Of a DNA stretch of 64,000 bases, positions 8,019-15,667 are shown one piece after another. The DNA is taken from positions 1-64,000 of the forward strand of contig NZ_VOBQ01000023.1 in NCBI RefSeq assembly GCF_007833165.1. The letters are read 5' to 3'. Every line of letters begins with the position of its first letter. Within the stretch, counting starts at the first letter, position 1. This stretch comes from Caenimonas sedimenti. GTDB taxonomy: Bacteria; Pseudomonadota; Gammaproteobacteria; Burkholderiales; Burkholderiaceae_C. The notes beneath the pieces are model-generated. The model searched no databases and was not told where the DNA came from. It saw only the letters and a list, made by a program, of their open reading frames with translations. Both the position numbers and the translations under genes were made by a program.

Positions 8019-9412
8019 TCCCCGGAATTCCCAGCCGTCGCGGTGGCGTCGGCCTCAACCTGCGCCCACTCCGCACCGGCCCGCTTGGCCTCGGCCTGCT
8101 CCAGCCACCATGTGCCCCAGGCCCCGGCGGGCGCGATGCCGTCGACGGTGTCGGGCCCGCGCATGGCGGCTGCCTGCGAGGCGTCCGCAACGCCCGGCGC
8201 CACGCCTCCGGCCTGCACCGTCTCGATCGCTTTCAGCAGCGTGCGCCGATTCGCCATGATCACCTTGTCGCTCGTCCCCAGGTGCTCGCGCGTGCGGTCC
8301 TGGATCGCACCCATGCTCTCCACCGCCCACTGGTCGTGCACGTTGATGTCTTCCTCGCCCATGCCGAGGTAGGTTTCGGTGCGCTGTTCCTCGGCGTTGA
8401 AACCCCAGTTGTTGTGGCGCCCGGACTTCGGGATGTAGTCGGGCAGCGAGATGAACTGCAGCCGCTGGTTGCGCATGGCTTCCTTGTCCACCGGACCGCC
8501 GAAGCTGGTGAACACCGAATACCAATAGGTGCGGGTGTCGTCCACCGGCACGTGCATCTGCGTGATGGTCAGCGTCTCCGACAGCGGGATCACGAAGGTG
8601 TGCGGGAAGATCGCCTGCGTCACGCGCACGTGTGTCAGCGCCGGCGTCATCGGCCGCAGCGCCGTCAGCTGCACGCCCCAGGGCTTGGGCTCGAAGCTGA
8701 TGTCAGGCTGGTGGAACTCGCGCATGATCCGCGTCATCGGCCAGCGCTCGCCGTCGAACTCGCCGGCGCTGGCGCTGCGGAACTGCTTGCCGGCCGCGTT
8801 GTCGCCGATGGCGTCCAGCGCCGCATCGTTCAGGAAGCGATGCAGGAAGGACGGGTGGGCCGGGTCGATGCCCACCTCGAAGGCCTGCAGCCAGTTGGCG
8901 TTCCACAGCCCCTTGAAGGCGAAGGTGTGGGTCGAGGGCGCGGCGAAGCAGTCGAATTCCGGAAAGGGCGGTGCCTGGCCCTCGTCGCCGAACCAGCCGA
9001 AGAGGATCCCGCTTTTTTCCAGCACCTGATAGCTGCGCTGGCGAACGCGTTCGCACAGCTTGCTGCCCGTGGGCTCCGCCGGCGTTTCCAGGCAGCGGCC
9101 GGTCGCATCGAACTTCCAGCCGTGAAAAGGGCAGCGCAGGCCGTCGCCCTCGTGCCGGCCGAAGGAGAGATCTGCACCCCGGTGCGGGCAGTCCTTGTCG
9201 AGCAGGCCCCAGCGTCCCTCGGCATCCTTGAAGAGAACCAGGTCCTGTCCTAGCACGCGCAACGCCTTGACCGGCCGCTGCGCCATGCGCGGGTCGAGCT
9301 TCGGGTCGAATTCGTCGACCAATGCGACCGGCTGCCAGTAACTGCGCAACACGGCGCCACATGGCGTGCCCGGGCCGGTGCGGGTGAGGAGCTCGTTCTG
9401 GTCTGCTTTCAT
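8015..9412 (-). CDS. Rieske non-heme iron oxygenase, phthalate 4,5-dioxygenase/LigXa-like
   Basis: Oxygenase component of 465 residues. The N-terminal Rieske centre is CPHRG (C75, H77) and CPFHGW (C94, H97). The mononuclear iron site is in NWLQAFEVGIDPAHPSFLH, with H186 and H191 and D183 as the bridging or ligand acid. Length and layout fit the homomultimeric phthalate-4,5-dioxygenase/O-demethylase group that has no beta subunit, and no beta subunit gene is present. First gene of a tightly overlapping minus-strand operon with a GS-like ligase, ferredoxin and ABM protein. It probably hydroxylates or demethylates an aromatic substrate. Transcription starts beside a perfect palindrome shared with the divergent gntR. 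Confidence 0.9.
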   Translation of the reverse strand: MKADQNELLTRTGPGTPCGAVLRSYWQPVALVDEFDPKLDPRMAQRPVKALRVLGQDLVLFKDAEGRWGLLDKDCPHRGADLSFGRHEGDGLRCPFHGWKFDATGRCLETPAEPTGSKLCERVRQRSYQVLEKSGILFGWFGDEGQAPPFPEFDCFAAPSTHTFAFKGLWNANWLQAFEVGIDPAHPSFLHRFLNDAALDAIGDNAAGKQFRSASAGEFDGERWPMTRIMREFHQPDISFEPKPWGVQLTALRPMTPALTHVRVTQAIFPHTFVIPLSETLTITQMHVPVDDTRTYWYSVFTSFGGPVDKEAMRNQRLQFISLPDYIPKSGRHNNWGFNAEEQRTETYLGMGEEDINVHDQWAVESMGAIQDRTREHLGTSDKVIMANRRTLLKAIETVQAGGVAPGVADASQAAAMRGPDTVDGIAPAGAWGTWWLEQAEAKRAGAEWAQVEADATATAGNSGE

Positions 9413-9423
9413 GGCGTTCCTAA

Positions 9424-9437
9424 AACGGTATACCGTT
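9424..9437. promoter_or_regulatory. Perfect 14-bp palindrome, probable GntR operator
   Basis: AACGGTATACCGTT is a perfect palindrome lying 12 bases from the Rieske ATG and 27 bases from the gntR ATG. GntR proteins of the FadR/VanR group bind GTATAC-centred palindromes, and this has that core. One site between two divergent genes fits control of both the oxygenase operon and the regulator itself. Confidence 0.75.
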
Positions 9438-9464
9438 ATTGAGATTCAGTGTACAGTGGGCGGC

Positions 9465-10187
9465 ATGAGCTTGCAAGAAACCGTCTTGATGCAGTTGCGC
9501 GACCTGATCCTGCGCGGTGAATTCGAGCCGGGCCAACGCCTGGCGGAGCAGCAACTGGCGGAACGGCTGGGCGCGTCGCGCACCCCCGTGCGCGCCGCGC
9601 TGGTCACGCTCGAGCAGGAAGGCCTGGTGCAGGTCAACGAGACGGGCGGGTACGTCGTGCGGCAGTTCACGGCACAGGAAGTCGCCGACGCCATTGCCGT
9701 GCGTGGGCATCTCGAGGGGATGGCGGCCCGGCTGGTCGCTGAACACGGCGTGTCGCGTCAACTGGAAGGTGCGCTGCGCGCCTGCCTGCAGGAGGGCGAC
9801 GAGGCGCTGGCCGCGAATCCGCTCACCTACGAGAGCTACGCGAAGTACGCGGGCGCGAACGACCGCTTCCATGCGCTGGTGCTCGAGGCCTGTGGCAACC
9901 GCGCCCTGCAACGCGCCGTGACGCTGAACGACAAGCTGCCGTTCGCGCCGGCTTCGGCCATGCTCCCCATGCAATCGGCGCTGGAGCAGGACCGCGAGTG
10001 GATGCATTACGCCCACCGCCAGCACCACATGCTGTTCGACGCGCTGAAGCGGGGCGAAGGCGCCCGGGCACAATCCCTCGCCAATGAACACACCGAGGTG
10101 GCCCAGATGAACATGCGGATGGCGCTGGAACGGCGCGCGGAGACCGAGCAGGTGATGCCTGCGCTGCGCCTGGTGGTCGGGCGTTGA
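9465..10187 (+). CDS. GntR family regulator (FCD/FadR subfamily)
   Basis: DNA-binding regulator of 240 residues starting at the ATG at 9465 (MSLQETVLMQLRDLI). An in-frame start at 9366 would run through the palindrome and the start of the divergent gene, so it was not used. The winged helix holds LAERLGASRTPVRAALVTLEQEGLV, and the C-terminal all-alpha FCD domain (about residues 85-215) has the metal or ligand histidines in NDRFHALVLEACGN and HRQHHMLFDAL. It probably represses the Rieske operon and its own transcription through the palindrome at 9424-9437. The gene is coupled to azlC, whose TTG start overlaps its stop. Confidence 0.88.
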   Translation: MSLQETVLMQLRDLILRGEFEPGQRLAEQQLAERLGASRTPVRAALVTLEQEGLVQVNETGGYVVRQFTAQEVADAIAVRGHLEGMAARLVAEHGVSRQLEGALRACLQEGDEALAANPLTYESYAKYAGANDRFHALVLEACGNRALQRAVTLNDKLPFAPASAMLPMQSALEQDREWMHYAHRQHHMLFDALKRGEGARAQSLANEHTEVAQMNMRMALERRAETEQVMPALRLVVGR

Positions 10188-10882
10188 GCGGCGAAGCGCC
10201 CACCACGTTCACCCCCGCCGGCGTTCGCCGCGGCTTCCTGCAAGCCCAGCCGCTCGCGCCGGGCGCGTTCATCTACGGCATGGTGTTCGGCGTGCTGGCC
10301 AGCGAGCGCGGACTGGCCTGGCTGGAGGCGCTGCTGATGAGCGTCTTCGTCTATTCCGGCAGCGCGCAGCTGGCGGCGCTGCAGGGCTGGAGCAATTCGC
10401 CCGCGATCGCGCCACTCGTGGCCACCGTTCTGCTGATCAACGCGCGCTACGTTCTTTATAGCGCCTCGATCCAGCCCTGGCTGTCCGGCGCCACGCGCCC
10501 GCAGGCGCTGGGCACCTTGTTCTTTCTTGGCGACGGCAACTGGGCGCTGGCCATGCGCGAATACCACGCAGGCTATCGCGATGCGGGCTTCGTGCTGGGA
10601 TCCGGTGTCGCGATGGCGCTGCCCTGGGTGCTGGGCACGCTGGGTGGTCACGTGCTGGGGCACAGCGTGCCGAATCCCGCGACCTTCGGGCTCGATTTCA
10701 TGCTGGTGGCTTTCGCGGCGGCCATCGGGGTGGGCGTGTGGCGGGGCAAGGGCGACATCGCGCCCGCGCTCGTCGCGGTTCTGGCCGCGCTCGTGTTGCA
10801 CCGTTGGGTGCCGGGCGGCTGGTACATCGTCGGCGCGGGGCTGGCCGCGGGCCTCGTCGGAGCCATGCGCCATGAAGATTGA
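10184..10882 (+). CDS. azlC: AzlC family branched-chain amino acid (analogue) exporter, large subunit
   Basis: Inner-membrane protein of 232 residues, five to six hydrophobic helices, with AzlC landmarks near the N-terminus (GFLQAQPLAPGAFIYGMVFG) and FVYSGSAQLAALQ. With AzlD it forms a small exporter known for branched-chain amino acids and analogues. The start is a TTG at 10184 that overlaps the gntR stop (TTGA), so translation depends on the regulator gene; there is no ATG near. Because it is co-transcribed with the regulator of the Rieske/GS-like operon, it may export an amino compound linked to that pathway, such as a gamma-glutamyl product. The cargo is inference. Confidence 0.85.
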   Translation: MSGEAPTTFTPAGVRRGFLQAQPLAPGAFIYGMVFGVLASERGLAWLEALLMSVFVYSGSAQLAALQGWSNSPAIAPLVATVLLINARYVLYSASIQPWLSGATRPQALGTLFFLGDGNWALAMREYHAGYRDAGFVLGSGVAMALPWVLGTLGGHVLGHSVPNPATFGLDFMLVAFAAAIGVGVWRGKGDIAPALVAVLAALVLHRWVPGGWYIVGAGLAAGLVGAMRHED

Positions 10883-11177
10883 CACGGTGTTCCTGGTCGC
10901 AGTGGCGGCCATGGCGCTGGCTTCCTACGCATGCCGCGTCGGTGGCTATGTGCTGATGGGATACATCCCGATCACGCCCAGGGTGCAGGCGGCGTTGAAG
11001 GCGATCCCGCTCGGCGTGATGATCGGCATCGTCACGCCTTCGGTCGCGGCCGGCCGCGTGCCGGAGATCGCCGGACTCGCCGCGGTGGTCGCCGCGATGA
11101 AGCTCACGCGCAACGACCTGGTGGCGGCGCTGGGCGGTGCCGCCATCGTTGCGCTTTGTCGCTGGGCGGGGCTCTAG
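10872..11177 (+). CDS. azlD: AzlD family exporter small subunit
   Basis: Membrane partner of AzlC with 101 residues and three to four hydrophobic segments. CRVGGYVLMGYIP followed by ALKAIPLGVMIGIVTP is the standard AzlD text. The ATG at 10872 lies inside azlC, overlapping by 11 bases, so the subunits are coupled. The stop codon meets the stop of the convergent esterase gene (4-base overlap at 11174-11177), which leaves no room for a separate terminator between the two transcripts. Confidence 0.85.
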   Translation: MKIDTVFLVAVAAMALASYACRVGGYVLMGYIPITPRVQAALKAIPLGVMIGIVTPSVAAGRVPEIAGLAAVVAAMKLTRNDLVAALGGAAIVALCRWAGL

Positions 11178-12115
11178 CGATCCAGGGCGTGCCGCAACTG
11201 TGCGGCACACATCTGCACGGCGACGTTCGCTTCGTCCAGCACCCGGCCCATGGTGATGAAGCCGTGAATCTGCCGCTCGAAGTTGACCAGCGTCGAGCGG
11301 CTGCCCGCCTCGGTGAGCTTTTGCGCGTAAGCCAGTCCCTCGTCGCGCAGCGGGTCGTAGCCGGCGATCAGCACGAACGCCGGTGGCAGGCCCGCGTGGT
11401 TCTCGTGCAGGAGGGGGGATGCGCGCCAGTCCAGCTGGTGGCCGGCATCCGCCAGGTAGTGGCCGCGGAAGTACGCGATGGTTTCCTGCGTCAGCAGGTA
11501 GCCCTGGCCGTTGGTGGTGTGGGAAGGCGCCACGCAGCGCCAGTCGGTGCCCGGATAGATCAGCAGCTGGAAGGCGATCGGCAGGTCACCCGCATCGCGC
11601 GCCGCGAGGGTGACGACCGCCGCCAGGTTGCCGCCCGCGCTGTCGCCGCCCACCGCGAGGCGCGCGGCGTCGATCTTCAAGGCGCCGGCGTTGTCCCGCA
11701 CCCAGCGGGTGGCGGCGATGCAGTCATCGGGGGCGGCGGGAAAGGGCTGCTCGGGTCCCATGCGGTAATCGACGGCGATCACGGCGCAGCCTGACAGGTT
11801 GCAGAGCTCGCGGCACAGCGTGTCGTGGGTGTCCAGGTCGCCGATCACGAAGCCGCCGCCGTGGTAATAGACGAGGGCGGGCAGCAAGTCCGTGGCGGAG
11901 CTACCGAGCGGGCGGTAGGCGCGCAGCGGGATGGGGCCGCCAGTGCCGCGCGCTTCCAGGTCGCGCACGTCGGCCACCCGCGGCGGATCGGGCTGGGTGA
12001 AAAAGCGGCGTTCGCGATAGAACTTGCGCGCGTCCGCGGGCGAGAGCGTGTGCGTCGGCGGAAGCTTGCGCTCTTCGATGAGGCGCAGCAGCGCCTGGGC
12101 CTGGGGATGGAGCAT
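11174..12115 (-). CDS. Alpha/beta hydrolase, hormone-sensitive-lipase family esterase
   Basis: Carboxylesterase of 313 residues. It carries the HSL-family oxyanion motif HGGGF (residues 85-89) and nucleophile elbow GGDSAGGN (S159). The acid and base are probably the Asp in AGYDPLRDEG and the His in RQIHGFITMG near residue 285. It lacks a signal peptide and should be cytoplasmic. Enzymes of this type act on short-chain acyl esters, and the natural substrate cannot be told. It stands alone on the minus strand between azlD and the isomerase gene. Confidence 0.87.
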   Translation of the reverse strand: MLHPQAQALLRLIEERKLPPTHTLSPADARKFYRERRFFTQPDPPRVADVRDLEARGTGGPIPLRAYRPLGSSATDLLPALVYYHGGGFVIGDLDTHDTLCRELCNLSGCAVIAVDYRMGPEQPFPAAPDDCIAATRWVRDNAGALKIDAARLAVGGDSAGGNLAAVVTLAARDAGDLPIAFQLLIYPGTDWRCVAPSHTTNGQGYLLTQETIAYFRGHYLADAGHQLDWRASPLLHENHAGLPPAFVLIAGYDPLRDEGLAYAQKLTEAGSRSTLVNFERQIHGFITMGRVLDEANVAVQMCAAQLRHALDR

Positions 12116-12195
12116 GTGCGCTTGCCTCTTCTAGGAGCCTGACAGTGTAGGCGCGGCAGCGTGCAGCCGCTGTCGCGCGGGTTTATGCTTGGCAG

Positions 12196-12837
12196 ATGAA
12201 GCTGTACAACTACTTTCGCTCCTCCGCGTCCTTCCGCGTGCGCATCGCGCTCGAGCTGAAGGGTCTGCCCTACGACTATGTGCCGGTGCACCTGGTGAAG
12301 GGCGAGCACAAGCAGGACAAGTACGCGGCGGTTTCGACGTCGGGCCTCGTGCCCACGCTGGAGACCGATGGCGGGGAACGTCTCGGCCAGTCGCTGGCCA
12401 TCATCGAATACCTGGACGAGACGCACCCGCAGCCGCCGCTGCTGCCCAGCGAAGCAACCGAACGTGCGCACGTGCGCGCCCTGGCGCAACTGATTGCCTG
12501 CGAGATCCATCCGCTGAACAACCTGCGCGTGCTCAAGTACCTGGTGCACGAACTGAAGGTGGAAGAGGAAGCCAAGAACACCTGGTACCGCCATTGGGTG
12601 CGCAGCGGGCTGGAACTGTTCGAGCGCGAGTTGACGCGGTTGCCCTCCGGCACCTACTGTTTCGGTGACACGCCGACCCTGGCGGATTGCTGCCTCGTGC
12701 CGCAGATCTTCAATGGCCAGCGGTTCAAGGTCGATTTCAGCGGTCTGCCGCGCACCATGGCCGCGTTCGATGCGTGCATGGGGCTAGACGCGTTCCAGAA
12801 GGCCCAGCCTTCGAACTGCCCCGACAACGAGGGCTGA
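12196..12837 (+). CDS. maiA: Zeta-class GST: maleylacetoacetate/maleylpyruvate isomerase
   Basis: Cis-trans isomerase of 213 residues. The zeta-class signature YFRSSASFRVRIALELKG is at the N-terminus, with the glutathione-binding SLAIIEYLDETHP following near residue 66. The family isomerises maleylacetoacetate (tyrosine catabolism) or maleylpyruvate (gentisate pathway) with glutathione as cofactor. No homogentisate dioxygenase is in the window, whereas gentisate dioxygenase and fumarylpyruvate hydrolase are, so maleylpyruvate is at least as likely a substrate. It is followed by pgeF after one base, an arrangement that does not suggest function. Confidence 0.88.
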   Translation: MKLYNYFRSSASFRVRIALELKGLPYDYVPVHLVKGEHKQDKYAAVSTSGLVPTLETDGGERLGQSLAIIEYLDETHPQPPLLPSEATERAHVRALAQLIACEIHPLNNLRVLKYLVHELKVEEEAKNTWYRHWVRSGLELFERELTRLPSGTYCFGDTPTLADCCLVPQIFNGQRFKVDFSGLPRTMAAFDACMGLDAFQKAQPSNCPDNEG

Positions 12838-12838
12838 A

Positions 12839-13606
12839 TTGCTCACGCCAGACTGGCCCCTGATCCCCGGTGTGCGGGCAGCTTGCAGCCTGCGGACGGG
12901 CGGCACCTCCAAGCCGCCGTATGACAGCCTCAACCTTGGTGACCACGTGGGTGATGACCCGGAGGCCGTCGCGGAGAACCGCAGGCGTTTCGCGGCCGCG
13001 CTCAGTGCCCGGCCGGTGTTCCTGAAGCAGGTGCACGGCTGGAACGTGGCGCGCCTGAATCTGGAATCGGTGGACGGCACGGAAGCGGATGCCTGCATCA
13101 CGACGCAGCGCGGCATCGCCTGCACGATCATGGTGGCCGATTGCCTGCCGGTTCTTTTCGCGGATCGCGGCGGCAAGGCGGTCGGCGCTGCCCATGCGGG
13201 TTGGCGAGGCTTGGCGGGGCAGGGTGGCCAGGGCGTGCTCGAGGCCCTGTGGACGGCCTACTGGCCGCTGGTCGCGCCGTCCGCGACCGAAGCAGCGTCG
13301 GTGACGCAAGTGTGGCTGGGGCCTTGCATCGGCCCGGAGGGGTTCGAAGTCGGGCCCGAGGTGCGCGACACCTTCGTTGCCTCGGACGCGGGCAGCGTTG
13401 AAATGTTCCGGCCCGGCACCGGAGGCAAGTGGTTCGCCGACCTCGCCGGCCTGGGCCGGCGCCGGCTGGAGCGCCTCGGCATCGCCGCGATCTACGGAAA
13501 CGACAGCGCGCCCGGCTGGTGCACGGTCTCGAACCCTTCAAGGTTCTTTTCGCACCGGCGCGACCGCGTCAGCGGGCGTTTCGCCGCCAGTGTCTGGCTC
13601 GCGTGA
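12839..13606 (+). CDS. pgeF: Peptidoglycan editing factor PgeF (YfiH/laccase-domain family)
   Basis: Cytoplasmic purine nucleoside-type enzyme of 255 residues; the family removes wrongly built UDP-MurNAc-L-Ser to keep peptidoglycan precursors correct. The zinc-site text is present: VFLKQVHGWNV, MVADCLPVLFAD, GAAHAGWRGLAGQ and WLGPCIGPEGFEVG, ending in the conserved CTVSNPSRFFSHRRD. The start is a TTG at 12839, one base after the maiA stop; no ATG or GTG fits better. The 3' end overlaps the convergent small membrane-protein gene by 69 bases. Confidence 0.88.
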   Translation: MLTPDWPLIPGVRAACSLRTGGTSKPPYDSLNLGDHVGDDPEAVAENRRRFAAALSARPVFLKQVHGWNVARLNLESVDGTEADACITTQRGIACTIMVADCLPVLFADRGGKAVGAAHAGWRGLAGQGGQGVLEALWTAYWPLVAPSATEAASVTQVWLGPCIGPEGFEVGPEVRDTFVASDAGSVEMFRPGTGGKWFADLAGLGRRRLERLGIAAIYGNDSAPGWCTVSNPSRFFSHRRDRVSGRFAASVWLA

Positions 13607-13813
13607 GACCGCCGGCGTCTCCGCCGCCTCACGGGCTTCGCGCCTGCGCCGGCGCGCCGGCCGGCCCATCAGGTACACGACAAGCGCCACGGGACCGACG
13701 CCATAGAGTACAAAGGTGACGATGGCGCCAAGCACAGACCCCCGCGCGTGCGTCGCTTCCGCCACGGCCATCATGAGCGCGACGTACATCCATGCGATGA
13801 CGATCAGGTACAA
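13538..13813 (-). CDS. Small conserved membrane protein of unknown function
   Basis: Protein of about 91 residues with two hydrophobic segments (LYLIVIAWMYVALMMAVAEA, then SVLGAIVTFVLYGVGPVALV), a basic stretch PARRRRREAREAA and a variable Pro/Glu-rich tail. I recall similar small proteins next to phaC in related bacteria but know no function. The start is uncertain: a TTG at 13813 has AAGGG six bases upstream and keeps the first helix whole; a GTG at 13840 and an ATG at 13789 are alternatives. The tail overlaps the 3' end of pgeF on the other strand. Divergent from phaC. Confidence 0.6.
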   Translation of the reverse strand: MYLIVIAWMYVALMMAVAEATHARGSVLGAIVTFVLYGVGPVALVVYLMGRPARRRRREAREAAETPAVSREPDTGGETPADAVAPVRKEP

Positions 13814-13834
13814 GCCGTGCCCTTGAATTCGATG

Positions 13835-13847
13835 TTGCACTGCAGCA
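13835..13847 (+). promoter_or_regulatory. Candidate PhaR-type operator upstream of phaC
   Basis: TTGCACTGCAGCA lies 52 bases before the phaC ATG and contains the near-palindrome TGCA-C-TGCA. The reverse complement of a 12-of-13 match, TTGCACTGCAACA, stands directly upstream of phaZ at 60690-60702. PhaR regulators of PHB genes are known to bind TGC/GCA-rich sites. The sharing by two PHB genes is the main support. Confidence 0.5.
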
Positions 13848-13898
13848 TTTTTGGTGGGATACTTCGGGGAAACCCGAATAAGACAGCAGGAGACAAGC

Positions 13899-15587
13899 AT
13901 GAATTCTGACGCCAACTGGCTGGGCCAGGCGCAGCAGTTCCAAGGGGAACTGACGCAGCGCTGGCAGCAAGCCCTTCAATCGTTCCAGCAGGCCGGCGAA
14001 GGCGCAGGTGCCTTGCCGGGCCTGGGCTTCGCGCCCGACAAGCTGAAGGCGCTGCAGGAGGCCTACGTGCGCGAGGCCACCGAACTCTGGAACCAGGGCC
14101 TCACGGGCAACCCCCTCTCGGGCGACAAGCGTTTCGCCAACGACGCCTGGTCGCGCAATCCGGTCGCTGCGTTTTCGGCCGCGGTCTATCTCCTCAACGC
14201 GCGTACCTTGCTCGGCCTGGCCGAAGCCACCGACGCGGACCCGAAGACCAAGGCCCGCCTGCGCTTCGCCGTGGAGCAATGGATGGCCGCGTCCGCGCCA
14301 AGCAATTTCATGGCGCTGAACGCCGAGGCACAGCAGAAAGCGATCGAGTCCAAGGGCGAGAGCATCGCGAAGGGCATGCAGAACCTGCTGGCGGACATCC
14401 AGCAGGGCCACGTCTCGATGACTGACGAAAGCGCTTTCGAAGTCGGCAGGAACGTGGCGACGACGGAAGGCGCGGTGGTGTTCGAGAACGAGCTGTTCCA
14501 GCTGATCGAATACAAGCCGCTCACGAAGCAGGTGCACGAGCGGCCGTTCCTCTTCATCCCGCCTTGCATCAACAAGTTCTACATCCTGGACCTGCAGCCG
14601 GAGAACTCGCTGATCCGCTACGTGGTGGAGCAGGGGCACCGCACTTTCGTCGTGAGCTGGCGCAACCCGGACGCGTCGCTGGATGGCAAGACCTGGGACG
14701 ACTACATCGAGGACGCCGCCATCAAGGCGATCTCGGTGGTGCAGGACATCACGGGCGCACGGCAGATCAACGCGCTGGGTTTCTGTGTCGGCGGCACGAT
14801 CCTCGGGACGGCGCTCTCGGTACTGGCCGCGCGCGGCGAGAAGCCGGTGGCGTCCGCCACTTTCCTCACCGCCTTGCTCGACTTCGGCGACACCGGCATC
14901 CTGGACCTCTTCATCGACGAGAACTTCGTCAAATTCCGCGAGATGCAGATGGGCCAGGGGGGCATGCTCAAGGGCCAGGAGCTCGCGTCCACCTTCAGCT
15001 TCCTGCGCCCGAACGACCTGGTGTGGAACTACGTGGTCGGCAACTACCTCAAGGGCGAGACACCGCCGCCGTTCGACCTGCTCTACTGGAACAGCGACTC
15101 GACCAACCTGCCGGGGCCCATGTACGCCTGGTACCTGCGCAACACGTACCTCGAGAACAACCTCATCAAGCCGGGCAAGTGCACGGTCGCCGGGCAAAAG
15201 GTCGACCTTGGCAAGCTGGACCTGCCGGTGTACATCTACGGCTCGCGCGAGGACCATATCGTTCCGATCACCGGCGCCTACGGTTCGACCAGGCACCTGC
15301 CCGGCAAGAAGCGCTTCGTGATGGGTGCCTCCGGGCACATCGCGGGCGTGATCAACCCGCCGGCGAAGAACAAGCGGTCCTACTGGACCAACGACAAGCT
15401 GCCCAAGAGCCATGAGGAATGGCTCAAGGGCGCGAAGGAACATCCCGGCAGCTGGTGGCCCGACTGGGCCGCCTGGCTGAAGGGGCACGCGGGCAAGCAG
15501 GTGGCTGCGCCCAAGAGCTACGGCAAGGGAGTCAAATACAAGGCCATCGAGGCCGCGCCCGGCCGGTACGTCAAAGTGAAAGCCTGA
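13899..15587 (+). CDS. phaC: Class I poly(R)-hydroxyalkanoate synthase
   Basis: Polymerises (R)-3-hydroxybutyryl-CoA to PHB on granules. It has 562 residues, the class I size. The lipase-like box is GFCVGG with the nucleophile C296; the other two triad residues are D452 (SREDHIVP) and H480 (GASGHIAG). The start is the ATG at 13899, after AGCAGGAGACAAGC; an in-frame ATG at 13851 lacks such a site. It is the first gene of phaC-phaA-phaB and is preceded by a motif also found at phaZ. No phasin or phaR gene is in the window. Confidence 0.96.
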   Translation: MNSDANWLGQAQQFQGELTQRWQQALQSFQQAGEGAGALPGLGFAPDKLKALQEAYVREATELWNQGLTGNPLSGDKRFANDAWSRNPVAAFSAAVYLLNARTLLGLAEATDADPKTKARLRFAVEQWMAASAPSNFMALNAEAQQKAIESKGESIAKGMQNLLADIQQGHVSMTDESAFEVGRNVATTEGAVVFENELFQLIEYKPLTKQVHERPFLFIPPCINKFYILDLQPENSLIRYVVEQGHRTFVVSWRNPDASLDGKTWDDYIEDAAIKAISVVQDITGARQINALGFCVGGTILGTALSVLAARGEKPVASATFLTALLDFGDTGILDLFIDENFVKFREMQMGQGGMLKGQELASTFSFLRPNDLVWNYVVGNYLKGETPPPFDLLYWNSDSTNLPGPMYAWYLRNTYLENNLIKPGKCTVAGQKVDLGKLDLPVYIYGSREDHIVPITGAYGSTRHLPGKKRFVMGASGHIAGVINPPAKNKRSYWTNDKLPKSHEEWLKGAKEHPGSWWPDWAAWLKGHAGKQVAAPKSYGKGVKYKAIEAAPGRYVKVKA

Positions 15588-15667
15588 AGGGCTTTCATCC
15601 CCGCCGCAGAGCCTGCCCCCGCGTAGGCGGGGGCGGGGACCCAGTTTCATCTTCAGGAGAGACATTC

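Noticed and set aside
15600..15650. GC-rich inverted text between phaC and phaA considered as a terminator
   Set aside because: The stem is short and there is no T-run; the pha genes are expected to be co-transcribed.
13629..15665. A 678-codon antisense frame across phaC
   Set aside because: Same cause; it has no recognisable domain and no ribosome-binding site.
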